This document shows, in pieces, positions 8,917-18,557 of a stretch of 64,000 nucleotides of DNA (positions within the stretch are counted from its first letter, which is position 1; each line of letters starts with the position of its first letter). The position numbers and the translations under genes are program-made. The DNA is from Kineococcus aurantiacus (GTDB lineage: Bacteria; Actinomycetota; Actinomycetes; Actinomycetales; Kineococcaceae). Under the pieces are notes generated by a model. The model did not search any database. It saw only the letters and a list, made by a program, of their open reading frames with translations, and had not been told where the DNA came from. The stretch covers positions 2,790,001 to 2,854,000 of the forward strand of contig NZ_JACCBB010000001.1 of NCBI RefSeq assembly GCF_013409345.1, read 5' to 3'.

Positions 8917-9816
8917 ATGACCATCGACGAGGAGATCTTCGCCCGCATGGGCGAGCTGAGCCCCGCCGAGAAGAAGGTGGCGCGCGTCCTCCTGGCCTCC
9001 TGGCCCAGCGCGGGGCTGGAGAGCGCGGCGGCCGTGGCCAAGGCGGCGGGCACGAGCACGCCCACCGTCCTGCGCCTGGTGACGCGCCTGGGCATCGGGG
9101 GGTACCCCGACTTCCAGCGGCGGCTGCGCGAGGAGGTCACGCACCGCATGAGCAGCCCGGTCAGCCGCACCCAGCAGGGCGCCCGCGAGCACGCCGAACG
9201 GCCGGTGCTGCAGGCGGCGATCGCGGAACGGGCCGGGCTCGTGGAGCAGCTGGCCGCGTCCGTGCCGCCCAGCGAGTTCGACCGCGCCGTCGAGGCCCTG
9301 GCGGGGAAGGCCAAGCAGGTCGCGGTCATGGGCGGCTACTTCAGCCGCTTCTCCGCCGAGCTGCTGGCCACGCAGCTCGACCAGGTGATCCCCTGCGTGG
9401 ACTTCGTGGAGCAGCCGCTGGGCCACGACATCGGCAAGCTCCTGCGGCTGTGCGCGGGGTCGGTGGCGGTGGTCTTCGACTTCCGCCGGTACGAGCTGAC
9501 CGCCAAGCAGGCCGCCGCCATCGCCAAGGGCCGCGGGGCCAAGGTCGTCGTCATCACCGACCAGGACCTGTCACCGGCCACCGAGAGCGCCGACGTGGTG
9601 CTCCCGGTCCCGGTGGACGGTCTGCCCTTCGACTCGGTGGTGGGCACGATCACCCTCGTCGAGGCCCTCGTCGAGGCCGTCCTGCTCGCCACCGGCAGCC
9701 GGGGCATCGAGCGCATGAAGCAGTGGGAGGACACCGTGCAGATCGCCCGCGCCCACCGCGGGGCCCCCGACCCCGCACCCCGACCCAGCACCGGACCAGC
9801 CGAGGAGCGCACGTGA
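8917..9816 (+). CDS. MurR/RpiR-family transcriptional regulator
   Basis: Regulator of 299 aa with an N-terminal RpiR helix-turn-helix (about residues 5-75; SPAEKKVARVLL, AAGTSTPTVLRLVTRLG) and a C-terminal SIS domain (about 125-260) that usually binds a phosphosugar or related ligand. ATG 8917 is preceded by GGAGGT. It sits mid-operon and probably controls the surrounding peptide genes. RpiR proteins often respond to amino sugars or MurNAc-phosphate, so a cell-wall-derived inducer is possible but not shown. Confidence 0.88.
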   Translation: MTIDEEIFARMGELSPAEKKVARVLLASWPSAGLESAAAVAKAAGTSTPTVLRLVTRLGIGGYPDFQRRLREEVTHRMSSPVSRTQQGAREHAERPVLQAAIAERAGLVEQLAASVPPSEFDRAVEALAGKAKQVAVMGGYFSRFSAELLATQLDQVIPCVDFVEQPLGHDIGKLLRLCAGSVAVVFDFRRYELTAKQAAAIAKGRGAKVVVITDQDLSPATESADVVLPVPVDGLPFDSVVGTITLVEALVEAVLLATGSRGIERMKQWEDTVQIARAHRGAPDPAPRPSTGPAEERT

Positions 9817-10511
9817 CGGACCTGAGGGGACGGACCGCGGTCGTGACCGGCACGGCCCAGGGCATCGGCCGGGCCATCGCCGAGCGGCTCCAGGACGCCG
9901 GAGCCGCGGTGCGGGGGGTCGACCGCGACGAGGTCGACCTGTCGGACACGGCCCGGGTCGAGGACTTCTTCACCGCCGTCGGCGACGTCGACGTCCTCGT
10001 CAACTGCGCCGGCGGGGTCGTCGGCCAGACCCACACCCCCGTCGACGAACTCACGGACGAGGCCTGGGACGCGGTCGTGCGGGCCAACGTCGTGACGATG
10101 CGCAACTGCACCCGGGCCGCCGCCCGGTCGATGAAGCGCCGGCGCTTCGGGCGCATCGTCACCATCTCCTCCGGCGCGGGGCGCAGCGTCAGCCTCACCG
10201 GCATCCAGGCCTACACGACGTCCAAGGCCGCGCAGATCGGGTTCACCCGGCAGATGGCCCACGAACTGGGCCCCTTCGGGATCACCGCGAACTGCATCGC
10301 CCCGGGGTTCGTGCTGTCCAACCCCACCACGCAGGCGCAGTGGGACTCCTACGGCCCGGACGGGCAGCGGGCGCTGCTGGAACGGATCGCCGTGCGCCGC
10401 ACGGGGACGCCGGACGACATCGCCCGCGGCGTCCTGTTCTTCGCCGACCCGGACGCGTCCTGGGTCAGCGGCCAGACCCTGTCGATCGACGGCGGGCACT
10501 CCCTCTTCTGA
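9813..10511 (+). CDS. Short-chain dehydrogenase/reductase
   Basis: Classical SDR of 232 aa with the cofactor motif TGTAQGIG, the NCAGG segment, and the catalytic triad Ser (ISSGAG), Tyr and Lys (AYTTSK). The C-terminal part (ADPDASWVSGQTLSIDGG) is typical of FabG-like members. The start GTG overlaps the rpiR stop. It probably oxidises or reduces a hydroxy or keto acid made from the imported peptide, but the substrate is unknown. Confidence 0.85.
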   Translation: MTDLRGRTAVVTGTAQGIGRAIAERLQDAGAAVRGVDRDEVDLSDTARVEDFFTAVGDVDVLVNCAGGVVGQTHTPVDELTDEAWDAVVRANVVTMRNCTRAAARSMKRRRFGRIVTISSGAGRSVSLTGIQAYTTSKAAQIGFTRQMAHELGPFGITANCIAPGFVLSNPTTQAQWDSYGPDGQRALLERIAVRRTGTPDDIARGVLFFADPDASWVSGQTLSIDGGHSLF

Positions 10512-10536
10512 GGGGGTCCCGCGAGGACGGAACCAC

Positions 10537-12249
10537 GTGACGACGACCACCCCCGCGCAACAGCTGGCCGAGCTCGGCGAGCGGTACTTCCAGCTGCAGC
10601 ACACCTACGACCCGTACAACGCGACCCTCCTGGGCCTCACCGAGTTCGACCACCTGCCCGGGGACCCCTCCCGGGCGGCGAGCGAGCGGGCCGCCGCCGG
10701 TCTGGCCGAGGTGGCCCGCGCGGCGGAGGCGCTCGACCCCGCCGGGCTCGACGAGGAGCAGCTCGTCGACCGCGGGGTGCTCACCGCCCTGGCCCGCGGC
10801 GCCGCGCAGGACGCCGAGCACTCCCTGTGGGCGGCGAACGCCTCGGCGAAGGGGTACGTGAGCCGGCAGGGCCTGGTGTTCCAGGCGGTCCCGGCGATGT
10901 CGACGACCGACGCGGCGGGCCGGCAGCGCTACCTGAGCCGGCTGGCCGGGCTGCCCGGTTTCTTCACCGCCCTCGGGGAGCGGTACGCCCAGGAGGCCGC
11001 CGCCGGCCGCCGCCCCACCCGCCTCGGGGTGCAGCACTCCCTCGAGCAGCTCGAGGGGCACCTCGCGCTGCCCGTCGGGACGGACGCCCTGCTCGCCCCG
11101 GCCCGGGCCTCGGGCGACCCCACCACGCTGCGCGAGGCCACCCGCCTGGTGCGCGAGGAGGTGCACCCCGCGCTGCGCGCGCTCGCCGGGCGGATGCGCA
11201 CCGAGCTCCTGCCGCTGGGGCGCGAGGGCGAGGACGTGGGGATCCACGCCGTCCCGGGCGGCCGGGAGGGGTACGCGGCCGCCGTGCGCCGGCACACCAC
11301 CACCGACCTGACCCCCGAGCAGATCCACCGCACCGGGCTCGACGTGCTGGAGGAGATGCGCGCCGAGTGGAGCGCGGTCGGGGCCCGGGCGCTGGGGGAG
11401 ACCGGCTTCGACCGGATCGCCGAGCGCCTGCGCAGCGACCCCGCGCTGCGGTTCGGGACGAGCGAGGAGATCCTCGCCGTCGCGCACGCCGCCCTCGCCC
11501 GGGCGCAGGCGGCCCGCGACGCGTGGTTCCCGGACCTGCCGATCCCCGACTGCGCGATCGAGGAGATCAACCCGGTCGACGCCGCCGGCAGCGCGCTGGG
11601 CCACTACCGGCCCCCGGCGGTCGACGGCAGCCGCCCCGGCGCGTACTGCGTGCTCGCCGCCGACGCCCCGAGCCACTTCCGCTACGAGTACGAGTCGCTG
11701 TCCTTCCACGAGGCCGTCCCGGGTCACCACCTGCAGCTGGCCACGGCGCAGCTGCTCGACGTCCCGCGCTACCGGCGCCACCTCGACGTCGAGGCGTGCA
11801 GCTTCAACGAGGGCTGGGGGCTGTACTCCGAGCAGCTGGCCGACGAGATGGGCCTGTTCACCGGCGACCTCGACCGGCTCGGCATGCTGTCGTTCCGGGC
11901 GCTGCGCGCGTGCCGGCTCGTCGTGGACACCGGGATCCACCACTTCGGCTGGACCCGGGAACGGGCCGTGGAGTTCATGTACGCGAACACCGCGACCACC
12001 CGCGAGCACGTCGAGAGCGAGGTCGACCGCTACGTCGCCTGGCCCGGTCAGGCCCTGGCCTACATGATCGGCTGCCGCGAGGTCCTGCGGCTGCGCGCCG
12101 TCGCCGAACAGGCCCTGGGAGGACGCTTCTCGATCGTCGAGTTCCACCGGGCGGTCCTGTCGTCCGGCGCCGTACCGCTCACCGTGCTCGGCGGCATCGT
12201 CGAGCGCCACGTCGCCGGCGCGCTCGCGTCGGCCCCCGCTGCGAACTGA
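10537..12249 (+). CDS. DUF885 family protein, predicted metallopeptidase
   Basis: Protein of 570 aa in the DUF885 family, mostly uncharacterised proteins thought to be zinc peptidases. The hallmark HEAVPGHHLQ is at about residues 389-398, with FNEGWGLYSEQLADEMG downstream supplying a probable further metal ligand. There is no signal peptide, so it should act in the cytoplasm on imported peptides. GTG 10537 follows the SDR stop by 25 bp. Its presence with the D-aminopeptidase suggests a complementary peptidase. Confidence 0.85.
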   Translation: MTTTTPAQQLAELGERYFQLQHTYDPYNATLLGLTEFDHLPGDPSRAASERAAAGLAEVARAAEALDPAGLDEEQLVDRGVLTALARGAAQDAEHSLWAANASAKGYVSRQGLVFQAVPAMSTTDAAGRQRYLSRLAGLPGFFTALGERYAQEAAAGRRPTRLGVQHSLEQLEGHLALPVGTDALLAPARASGDPTTLREATRLVREEVHPALRALAGRMRTELLPLGREGEDVGIHAVPGGREGYAAAVRRHTTTDLTPEQIHRTGLDVLEEMRAEWSAVGARALGETGFDRIAERLRSDPALRFGTSEEILAVAHAALARAQAARDAWFPDLPIPDCAIEEINPVDAAGSALGHYRPPAVDGSRPGAYCVLAADAPSHFRYEYESLSFHEAVPGHHLQLATAQLLDVPRYRRHLDVEACSFNEGWGLYSEQLADEMGLFTGDLDRLGMLSFRALRACRLVVDTGIHHFGWTRERAVEFMYANTATTREHVESEVDRYVAWPGQALAYMIGCREVLRLRAVAEQALGGRFSIVEFHRAVLSSGAVPLTVLGGIVERHVAGALASAPAAN

Positions 12250-12257
12250 GGAGGACC

Positions 12258-13109
12258 GTGGACGTCACCATCAACGGCGCGCGCCTGAACGTCGAGGTGC
12301 TGGGCCCCGAGGACGGTCCGGTCCTCATCGCCCACCACGGCGGCGGCGGCATCGGCTCGCTGGCCGAACCCCGCTCCACCTTCGGGCCGCTGGCCGACCG
12401 CTTCCGCGTCGTCGTCTTCGACGCGCGCGGCTGCGGGCTCAGCGAAGGGGTCGGGCCCTACTCCCACGAGCAGTGGGCCGCGGACGTGGACGGGTTGCGG
12501 CAGTGGGCCGGCGCCGAGCGGGTGACCGTGGCCGGCGGCTCCTACGGGGGTTTCATCGCCCTGGAGTACGCCGTGCGCTACCCGCAGCACGTCGAGGCCG
12601 TGGTCCTGCGCGACACCTCCGCCGACGGGTCGAACCTGGAACTGGCGTTCGAGAACGCCCGGAACCAGACCCGCGTCGAGATCGACTGGGAGCACTTCGA
12701 CCGGTACTGGGGCGGGACCGTGCGCAGCGACGCCGAGCTCAAGGAGCTCTGGCGCGAACTCATCCCGCTGTACGACGCCGACTACGACGAGGCGCGCTCG
12801 ACCGCCGCGGTCGAGGCCGGGATCTACCGGCACGAGGCGCACAACGCCTGCTTCCAGGAGAACTTCCCCACCTACGACCTCAAACCCGACCTGCCGCACC
12901 TGAGGGTCCCCGTCCTGGTGACCGTCGGGCGCCACGACTGGGTGACCCCCGTCAGCGCCTCGGAGACCATCGCCCGCCTGGTGCCGGGGGCCGAGCTCGT
13001 GGTGTTCGAGAACTCGGGCCACTCGCCGCAGAACGAGGAGCGCGAGGAGTTCCAGCGGGTGCTGCGGGACTTCGTCGACCGGGCCGTCCCGGCGGGGGTG
13101 GCGGCGTGA
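12258..13109 (+). CDS. Alpha/beta hydrolase, proline-iminopeptidase-like
   Basis: Alpha/beta-hydrolase of 283 aa. The nucleophile is Ser in AGGSYGG, the acid is Asp in GRHDWVTP, and the base is His in NSGHSPQNEE. HHGGGG near residue 23 forms the oxyanion region. The sequence style is that of S33 prolyl aminopeptidases, which would suit a peptide operon, but esterase or lactonase activity cannot be excluded. The start GTG lies 8 bp after the DUF885 stop with GAGGA upstream; the stop overlaps the next gene (GTGA). Confidence 0.85.
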   Translation: MDVTINGARLNVEVLGPEDGPVLIAHHGGGGIGSLAEPRSTFGPLADRFRVVVFDARGCGLSEGVGPYSHEQWAADVDGLRQWAGAERVTVAGGSYGGFIALEYAVRYPQHVEAVVLRDTSADGSNLELAFENARNQTRVEIDWEHFDRYWGGTVRSDAELKELWRELIPLYDADYDEARSTAAVEAGIYRHEAHNACFQENFPTYDLKPDLPHLRVPVLVTVGRHDWVTPVSASETIARLVPGAELVVFENSGHSPQNEEREEFQRVLRDFVDRAVPAGVAA

Positions 13110-14068
13110 CGCTGTTCATCGTCGGCGCCGGGGCCATCGGGGGGACCCTGGGCGCGCACGCGTTCCGGGCCGGTCACGACGTGACCCTCGTCGACGCCGA
13201 CGCCGCGCACGTGGCGGCGATCCAGCGCGACGGGCTGCGGATCGAGGGACCCGTGGAGCAGTTCACCGTCCGCGTCCCGGCGATCGTGCCCGCCGAGCTG
13301 CCCGACACCGTCGAGCGGGCGGTCGTCGCGGTCAAGAGCCTGCACACCGCCTCGGCCGCCGAGCTCCTGCGCCACCGACTCGCCCCGGACGGGTACGTCC
13401 TGACGGTCCAGAACGGGCTCACGGCCGACGTCCTCGTCGAGGCGGTCGGGCGGGAGCGGGTGCTGTCCGGTTTCATCAACGTCGGGGCGGACCTGATGGC
13501 CCCCGGGGTCGTGCTGCAGGGCAACGTCGCCACGTTCCGCATCGGCGAGCTCACCGGCGGGACGGTCACGCAGCGCGTGCGGGAACTGGCCGAGGTCCTG
13601 CCCTACGCCGAACCCACCGACAACGTCCTGGGCTACCTGTGGGGCAAGGAGGTGTACGGCGCGATGATGTGGGCCGGGGCCGTCTCCGACCTGCCCATCG
13701 CCGAGACGCTGGAACGGCCCGAGTACCGCGAGCTCATGACCGCGCTGTCGCAGGAGGTCCTCGCGCAGGCACCGGTGACCGTCGAGGGTTTCGACGGGTT
13801 CGAACCCGACGACCTGCCCGGGTCGTTCGACCGGCTGGCCGCCTTCAACCGCCGCAGCGCCAAGACGCACTCCGGCATCTACCGCGACCTGGTGGTCCGC
13901 AAGCGCAAGACCGAGGTGGACGAGGTCCACAAGGACATCCAGGGACCGATCTTCGACCGGGTCGTGGAGGTGATCCACGACATCGAGGAGGGCCGGCGGA
14001 CGTGCGAGGTGGCGAACCTCGACGAGCTCGCCCGCTTCGTCGCCGGACGCCGGGGGTTGCCGGCCTGA
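13106..14068 (+). CDS. Ketopantoate-reductase-family oxidoreductase (PanE/ApbA)
   Basis: NADPH-dependent 2-keto acid reductase family member of 320 aa. The N-terminus holds the dinucleotide motif VGAGAIGGTLG; AVKS near residue 74 and NGL near residue 95 are family landmarks, and the C-terminal ApbA_C domain follows. True pantothenate PanE is possible, but the gene is the last of the peptide operon and is translationally coupled to the hydrolase. An operon-specific role reducing a keto acid product is therefore more likely. Confidence 0.82.
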   Translation: MTLFIVGAGAIGGTLGAHAFRAGHDVTLVDADAAHVAAIQRDGLRIEGPVEQFTVRVPAIVPAELPDTVERAVVAVKSLHTASAAELLRHRLAPDGYVLTVQNGLTADVLVEAVGRERVLSGFINVGADLMAPGVVLQGNVATFRIGELTGGTVTQRVRELAEVLPYAEPTDNVLGYLWGKEVYGAMMWAGAVSDLPIAETLERPEYRELMTALSQEVLAQAPVTVEGFDGFEPDDLPGSFDRLAAFNRRSAKTHSGIYRDLVVRKRKTEVDEVHKDIQGPIFDRVVEVIHDIEEGRRTCEVANLDELARFVAGRRGLPA

Positions 14069-14139
14069 TCCCGCCGGGCGGGGTGGGCCGTCCGGCGGTC
14101 GCCCTTCCCCGCCGGGACGCCGTGCGGCACACTGCCGCC

Positions 14140-15204
14140 GTGGACGCCACCCCCGGTGACCCGGTGCCCCGCGGACCCCGGCGCATGCACCTGGTCGGCA
14201 CCCTGCCCCAGTTCCACGACCCCGGCGCGGCGCTGTCCTGGCAGCGCACCGCGCTCGCCGGCCGGGTCCGCCGGCTCACCGGCGGGGAGACCGGCGACCG
14301 CGCGAACTGGATCGTCCCCGTCGTGCAGCGGCTGGCGCGCGAACCGGTGGTGCGGCGCGTGCGGTCGGGGGGCTGGACCGGCTACGACGACGTGGACCGG
14401 TTCGCCGTGCGGCGCGGGCAGCGCCTGGGACCGGAGCACCTGGACCTGCGGGTCGCCCGCTACGGCTCCGAGGAGCTGGACCTGCTGGCCGGCTCCGGGC
14501 ACCCGGCCACGGAGGAACTTCCCCTGCAGGTGGGGGTCCCCGGCAGCTTCGACGTGGCCCTGTTCAGCTTCGGCCCGGCGGCGGCCCTGCGGCTGGAGCC
14601 GGTGTTCCGCCGCCGGCTGGGGCAGGACGTCGCGGCGCTGCACGCCCGGGCCGGGCGTGCCGTGGTCTTCCAGCTGGAGGCGCCGGTCGAGCTGGTCGCC
14701 GTCGCCGCCGCCCCCGAACCCCTGCGGCCGGTGGTCGCGCGGGTGGTGGCGCGCCCGCTGCTGCGGCAGGTGGCGCAGGCCCCGCCCGGGACCCGGTTCG
14801 GGGTGCACCTGTGCCTGGGCGACCTGGGTCACCGCGCGTTGCGCCAGCTCCAGGACGCGGCGCCGCTGGTCCACCTGACGAACGCCCTGGTGCGCCGCTG
14901 GCCCGCCGGCCGGTCGCTGGACTTCGTGCACCTGCCCCTGTCGGGCGGGGACCGGCCGCCGTCGACCGACCCGCGGTTCCACGCGCCGCTGCGCGCCCTG
15001 CGCTCCACGGTGCCCGCGACCACCGAGGTGGCCGCCGGGTTCGCGCACGAGGAGCAGGACCTCGCCGACCAGGTGCGCGTCCGCGACCTGGTCGAGCAGG
15101 CCCTGGGCCGGACGGTCGACGTGGCCACCTCGTGCGGTCTGGGGCGCCGGTCCCCGGAGGCGGCCGACGCGGCGGTGCGCCGCACGCTCGAACTGCTCGG
15201 CTGA
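14140..15204 (+). CDS. Stand-alone MetE C-terminal-domain-like protein
   Basis: Protein of 354 aa resembling the catalytic half of cobalamin-independent methionine synthase (UROD/MetE-like). It carries the HxC zinc pair (GVHLCLGD, about residues 222-229) and a late SCGLGRR that aligns with the C-terminal zinc Cys. The usual intervening Glu ligand is not obvious: VHLPL stands where VHLE-type sequence is expected. It lacks the N-terminal MetE domain, so it may be a methyltransferase with another methyl donor or acceptor. A -10-like CACACT (14128-14133) lies 6 nt before the GTG, suggesting a leaderless mRNA separate from the preceding operon. Alternative starts exist at internal GTG and ATG codons. 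Confidence 0.65.
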   Translation: MDATPGDPVPRGPRRMHLVGTLPQFHDPGAALSWQRTALAGRVRRLTGGETGDRANWIVPVVQRLAREPVVRRVRSGGWTGYDDVDRFAVRRGQRLGPEHLDLRVARYGSEELDLLAGSGHPATEELPLQVGVPGSFDVALFSFGPAAALRLEPVFRRRLGQDVAALHARAGRAVVFQLEAPVELVAVAAAPEPLRPVVARVVARPLLRQVAQAPPGTRFGVHLCLGDLGHRALRQLQDAAPLVHLTNALVRRWPAGRSLDFVHLPLSGGDRPPSTDPRFHAPLRALRSTVPATTEVAAGFAHEEQDLADQVRVRDLVEQALGRTVDVATSCGLGRRSPEAADAAVRRTLELLG

Positions 15205-15208
15205 GGCC

Positions 15209-15232
15209 CGGGACCGGCGGACCGCAGTCCCG
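15209..15232. terminator. Possible weak bidirectional terminator
   Basis: CGGGAC and GTCCCG flank a 12-nt loop in the short gap between convergent genes. The stem is only 6 bp and there is no U-tract, so this is tentative. Confidence 0.3.
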
Positions 15233-15234
15233 CG

Positions 15235-16965
15235 TCAGTCGATCCGGGCGAGGGCGGCCTCGGCGGCGACGCCGTCCCCGGGCCGGGCCAGCAGGGTGAT
15301 CCGGCCGTCGCGGTGGGCCAGGACGGGCGTCTCCATCTTCATGGCCTCCACCGCGCCGACGGCGTCCCCGGCCCGGACATCGGCGCCGTCCGGCACGTGC
15401 CAGGTCACCAGCGTCCCCGCGACGGGGGCGGTCAGCGCGGCGGGGTCGCTCCCGGTCCGCGCCGCCGGTCCCACCGCCTGGTCCGCGGCCGGTCCCGCGG
15501 CCGGGACGGCGCGGGTGAGGGCGGCGGGCAGGGCCAGCGTCATCCGGCGGCCGTCGACCTCGACCCAGGTCCGGACGACCCCGGGGTCGGCCACCGCCTC
15601 GGGCCGGTCCTCGGCGAGGCTCTCCAGCCACGCGCACTCGGTCTCGATCCAGCGGGTGTGCACGGCGAAGTCCGTGGTGAACGCCGGGTCCTCCAGCAGC
15701 CGGCGGTGGAACCCGGCGACGGTGGGCACCCCTTCGACGCGCAGTTCGGCCAGCGCCTGCCGCGCCCGGCGCAGGGCGTGCTCGCGGTCGGCGCCCGTCA
15801 CGACGAGCTTGGCGACGAGGGAGTCGAACGCCGCCGGCACCGCACCCCCCGCGACCACGCCGGCGTCCACCCGCACCCCCGGCCCCCCGGGGACGTCGAA
15901 GCGGTGCACCGGGCCCGGCGCGGGCAGGAAACCCCGGCCGGGGTCCTCGGCGTTGAGCCGGAACTCGAACGCGTGGCCCACGGGGTCGGGGGTCCGGTCG
16001 AGTTCCAGCGGCAGGCCGTCGGCGACGAGCAGCTGCTGGCGGACGAGGTCCACCCCGGTCGTCTGCTCGGTCACCGGGTGCTCGACCTGCAGCCGGGTGT
16101 TCACCTCCAGGAACGAGACGGTCCCGTCCGCCCCCACGAGGAACTCCACCGTGCCCGCGCCGCGGTAGTCCACGGCGGCGCAGATCGCCCGCGCCGCGTC
16201 GGTGACGGCCCGCTCCTGCGCGGGCGTGAGGAACGGGGCGGGGGCCTCCTCGACGAGCTTCTGGTTGCGCCGCTGGACCGAGCAGTCGCGGGTCCCGACG
16301 ACGACGACCGTGCCCCTGCCGTCGCCGAGGACCTGGGCCTCGACGTGCCGCGGCCGGTCGAGGTACTGCTCGACGAAGCACTCACCGCGCCCGAACGCCG
16401 CGACGGCCTCGCGCACGGCCGAGGCGTACGCCTCGGGGATCTCCGCGGCGTCGTGCACGACCCGCATCCCGCGGCCACCGCCGCCGAAGGCCGCCTTGAC
16501 GACCAGCGGCAGGCCGTGGTCGCGGGCGAACGCCACGACCTCCTCGACCCCGGACACCGGGCCCGGGCTGCCGGCGGCCAGCGGCGCGCCGACGGCGCGG
16601 GCGATCTCGCGGGCGGACGTCTTGTCCCCCAGCCGTTCGATGGTCGCGGGGGTCGGGCCGACCCAGGTGAGCCCGGCCTCCTCGACGGCCCGGGCGAAAC
16701 CCGCGTCCTCGGACAGGAACCCGTACCCGGGGTGGACGGCGTCGGCGCCGCTGGCCCGCGCGACCGCCAGCAGCTTCGCCGCGTCGAGGTAGGTCTGCGC
16801 GGGGGAGCCCCCCGGCAGCGCCCACGCCTCGGTGGCCGTCCGCACGTGCAGCGCGTCGGCGTCGGGGTCGGCGTAGACGGCGACCGAGGCGACGCCGTAG
16901 TCGGCGCAGCCGCGGGCGATGCGCACGGCGATCTCGCCGCGGTTGGCGATGAGGACCTTCTTCAC
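15235..16965 (-). CDS. accC: Biotin carboxylase fused to biotin carboxyl carrier domain
   Basis: Protein of 576 aa: biotin carboxylase N-domain ([16 protein letters not shown] at the start), ATP-grasp domain ([22 protein letters not shown]), BC C-domain, and a C-terminal biotinyl domain with EAMKMET, predicted biotin Lys543. No carboxyltransferase subunit is encoded nearby. The start GTG overlaps the pxpBC stop, so it is the last gene of the 5-oxoprolinase operon. PxpC-type domains are named biotin-dependent carboxyltransferases by homology, so a functional link to PxpC is possible, though Escherichia coli PxpABC works as an ATP-dependent 5-oxoprolinase. It could also serve an acyl-CoA carboxylase elsewhere. 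Confidence 0.88.
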   Translation of the reverse strand: MKKVLIANRGEIAVRIARGCADYGVASVAVYADPDADALHVRTATEAWALPGGSPAQTYLDAAKLLAVARASGADAVHPGYGFLSEDAGFARAVEEAGLTWVGPTPATIERLGDKTSAREIARAVGAPLAAGSPGPVSGVEEVVAFARDHGLPLVVKAAFGGGGRGMRVVHDAAEIPEAYASAVREAVAAFGRGECFVEQYLDRPRHVEAQVLGDGRGTVVVVGTRDCSVQRRNQKLVEEAPAPFLTPAQERAVTDAARAICAAVDYRGAGTVEFLVGADGTVSFLEVNTRLQVEHPVTEQTTGVDLVRQQLLVADGLPLELDRTPDPVGHAFEFRLNAEDPGRGFLPAPGPVHRFDVPGGPGVRVDAGVVAGGAVPAAFDSLVAKLVVTGADREHALRRARQALAELRVEGVPTVAGFHRRLLEDPAFTTDFAVHTRWIETECAWLESLAEDRPEAVADPGVVRTWVEVDGRRMTLALPAALTRAVPAAGPAADQAVGPAARTGSDPAALTAPVAGTLVTWHVPDGADVRAGDAVGAVEAMKMETPVLAHRDGRITLLARPGDGVAAEAALARID

Positions 16966-18557
16966 GCGGGTTCTCCCTCTCGGAGGACGGGGTGGAACCG
17001 CACGCGGGCTCCGGCGGGGACCTGCGCGAGCAGGTCGAGGTGGTGGGCGGCGACGCAGGCGATCACCGGGTACCCGCCGGTGACCGGGTGGTCGGCGGCG
17101 AACACGACGGGGCGGCCGTCGGGCGGGACCTGCACGGCGCCGGGGACGGTCCCCTCGCTGGGCAGTTCCCCGGTGACCGCGCGTTCCAGCGGTTCCCCGT
17201 CCAGCCGCAGGCCCACCCGGTTCGAGCGCGGCGTCACGACCCACTCCTGGTCGCAGAACCGCCGCACCGCGGCCGGGGTGAACCAGTCGTCGCGGGGGCC
17301 GAGGACCACGTCGAGCACCACGACGTCACCGGCCGCCGGCGGTTCGGGGTCCGGGTCCGTCCACGGGACGACGGCGCCGCCCGGCGCGGCCCCGACGGGC
17401 AGCCGGTCGCCGGCGCGCACCGGGGCGGGGCCGGTGCCGGAGAGCAGGTCGGTGGAACTGCTGCCCAGGACGGCGGTCGCGGCGACGCCGCCGCGCACGG
17501 CGAGCACGGAACGCACCCCGCGGGGCGGGGTCCCCACGTGCAGCTCCTCGCCGTCGTCGAGGGCGAAGGGGCGCTGGGCGGGGACCTCGACCGTCCCGGT
17601 GCGGGTGGAGACCAGCAGCGGGGCCGGCGCCCCGGTCAGGGCCAGGACCGACCGGCCGTGGGCGCGCACGCGCAGGCCCCCGGCGGCGACCTCGAGGGCG
17701 GGGGCGCCGGGGGGGTTCCCGACGAGCCGGTTCGCGCGCCGCAGCGCGCCGCGGTCCACCGCCCCGGAACGGGACAGTCCCTGCGCCGAGCGGCCGGGCC
17801 GGCCGAGGTCCTCGACGAGCGTCTGCGCGCCCGGCGCCAGCACCTCCAGGAACGGTTCGGGGGTTTCCTCGAGCCCCGGAACTCCTGGAACTCCCGGGAC
17901 CGTCGGGGGTCCGGGCGCCGGTCCGCCGGCCGGGACCTCGACGAACCGCACCCGCACCCCTGGTCGCAGCAGGGCCGGTTCGGGACGCGTGAGGTCCCAC
18001 ACGGCCAGCTCGGTGCGGCCCAGCAGCTGCCAGCCGCCCGGGCTGGCCCGCGGGTACACGCCGCTGAACCGGCCGGCCAGGCCGACCGCCCCGGCGGGGA
18101 TGGCGGTGCGCGGGGAACTGCGGCGGGGGACGTCCAGGACGGGGTCGTCCCCGGCGAGGTAGGCGAAACCCGGGGCGAAACCCGTGAACGCCACCGTCCA
18201 GGTCGCGCCGGTGTGCCGCCGGACGACCTCGGCCGGGGTGGTGCCGCACAGCCGGGCGACCTCCTCGAGGTCCGCCCCGTCGTAGTGCACGGGAACCTCG
18301 ACCAGGGCGCCGGGTCCGGCGGGCGCGGCCGTCAGCGGCCGCTCGCGGATCCGCGCGGCGAGTTCGGCGGCGTCGGTGAGCTCGGGGCGGAACCGGACCA
18401 GGACGGTGCGGGCCGCGGGCACGAGTTCGGTGGTGCCGGGCAGCGGGTCGGCGTGCAGCGAGGCGTGCAGGGCCAGGGACTCCTCGAGACCGGCGACCTC
18501 CACGAGCAGGCCGTCGGAGCCGCAGGGCAGGAACCGCACCGCCGCGCCGGTGCTCAC
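16962..18557 (-). CDS. pxpBC: Fused 5-oxoprolinase subunits PxpB-PxpC (KipI-KipA)
   Basis: Fusion of 531 aa. Residues about 1-205 are the PxpB/KipI (CT_C_D) domain, with [27 protein letters not shown] and a GGWQLLG segment. A proline/glycine-rich linker ([10 protein letters not shown]) leads to the PxpC/KipA (CT_A_B) domain, about 220-531, with [19 protein letters not shown] and [11 protein letters not shown]. Together with PxpA it should open 5-oxoproline to glutamate with ATP. The two subunits are separate genes in Escherichia coli and Bacillus. GTGA overlaps join it to pxpA upstream and the biotin carboxylase downstream. Confidence 0.9.
   Translation of the reverse strand: MSTGAAVRFLPCGSDGLLVEVAGLEESLALHASLHADPLPGTTELVPAARTVLVRFRPELTDAAELAARIRERPLTAAPAGPGALVEVPVHYDGADLEEVARLCGTTPAEVVRRHTGATWTVAFTGFAPGFAYLAGDDPVLDVPRRSSPRTAIPAGAVGLAGRFSGVYPRASPGGWQLLGRTELAVWDLTRPEPALLRPGVRVRFVEVPAGGPAPGPPTVPGVPGVPGLEETPEPFLEVLAPGAQTLVEDLGRPGRSAQGLSRSGAVDRGALRRANRLVGNPPGAPALEVAAGGLRVRAHGRSVLALTGAPAPLLVSTRTGTVEVPAQRPFALDDGEELHVGTPPRGVRSVLAVRGGVAATAVLGSSSTDLLSGTGPAPVRAGDRLPVGAAPGGAVVPWTDPDPEPPAAGDVVVLDVVLGPRDDWFTPAAVRRFCDQEWVVTPRSNRVGLRLDGEPLERAVTGELPSEGTVPGAVQVPPDGRPVVFAADHPVTGGYPVIACVAAHHLDLLAQVPAGARVRFHPVLREGEPA

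Noticed and set aside
15313-18162. A 949-codon plus-strand frame opposite the biotin carboxylase and pxpBC
   Set aside because: Composition is Arg/Gly/Pro-rich shadow sequence, while the minus strand holds complete family motifs.
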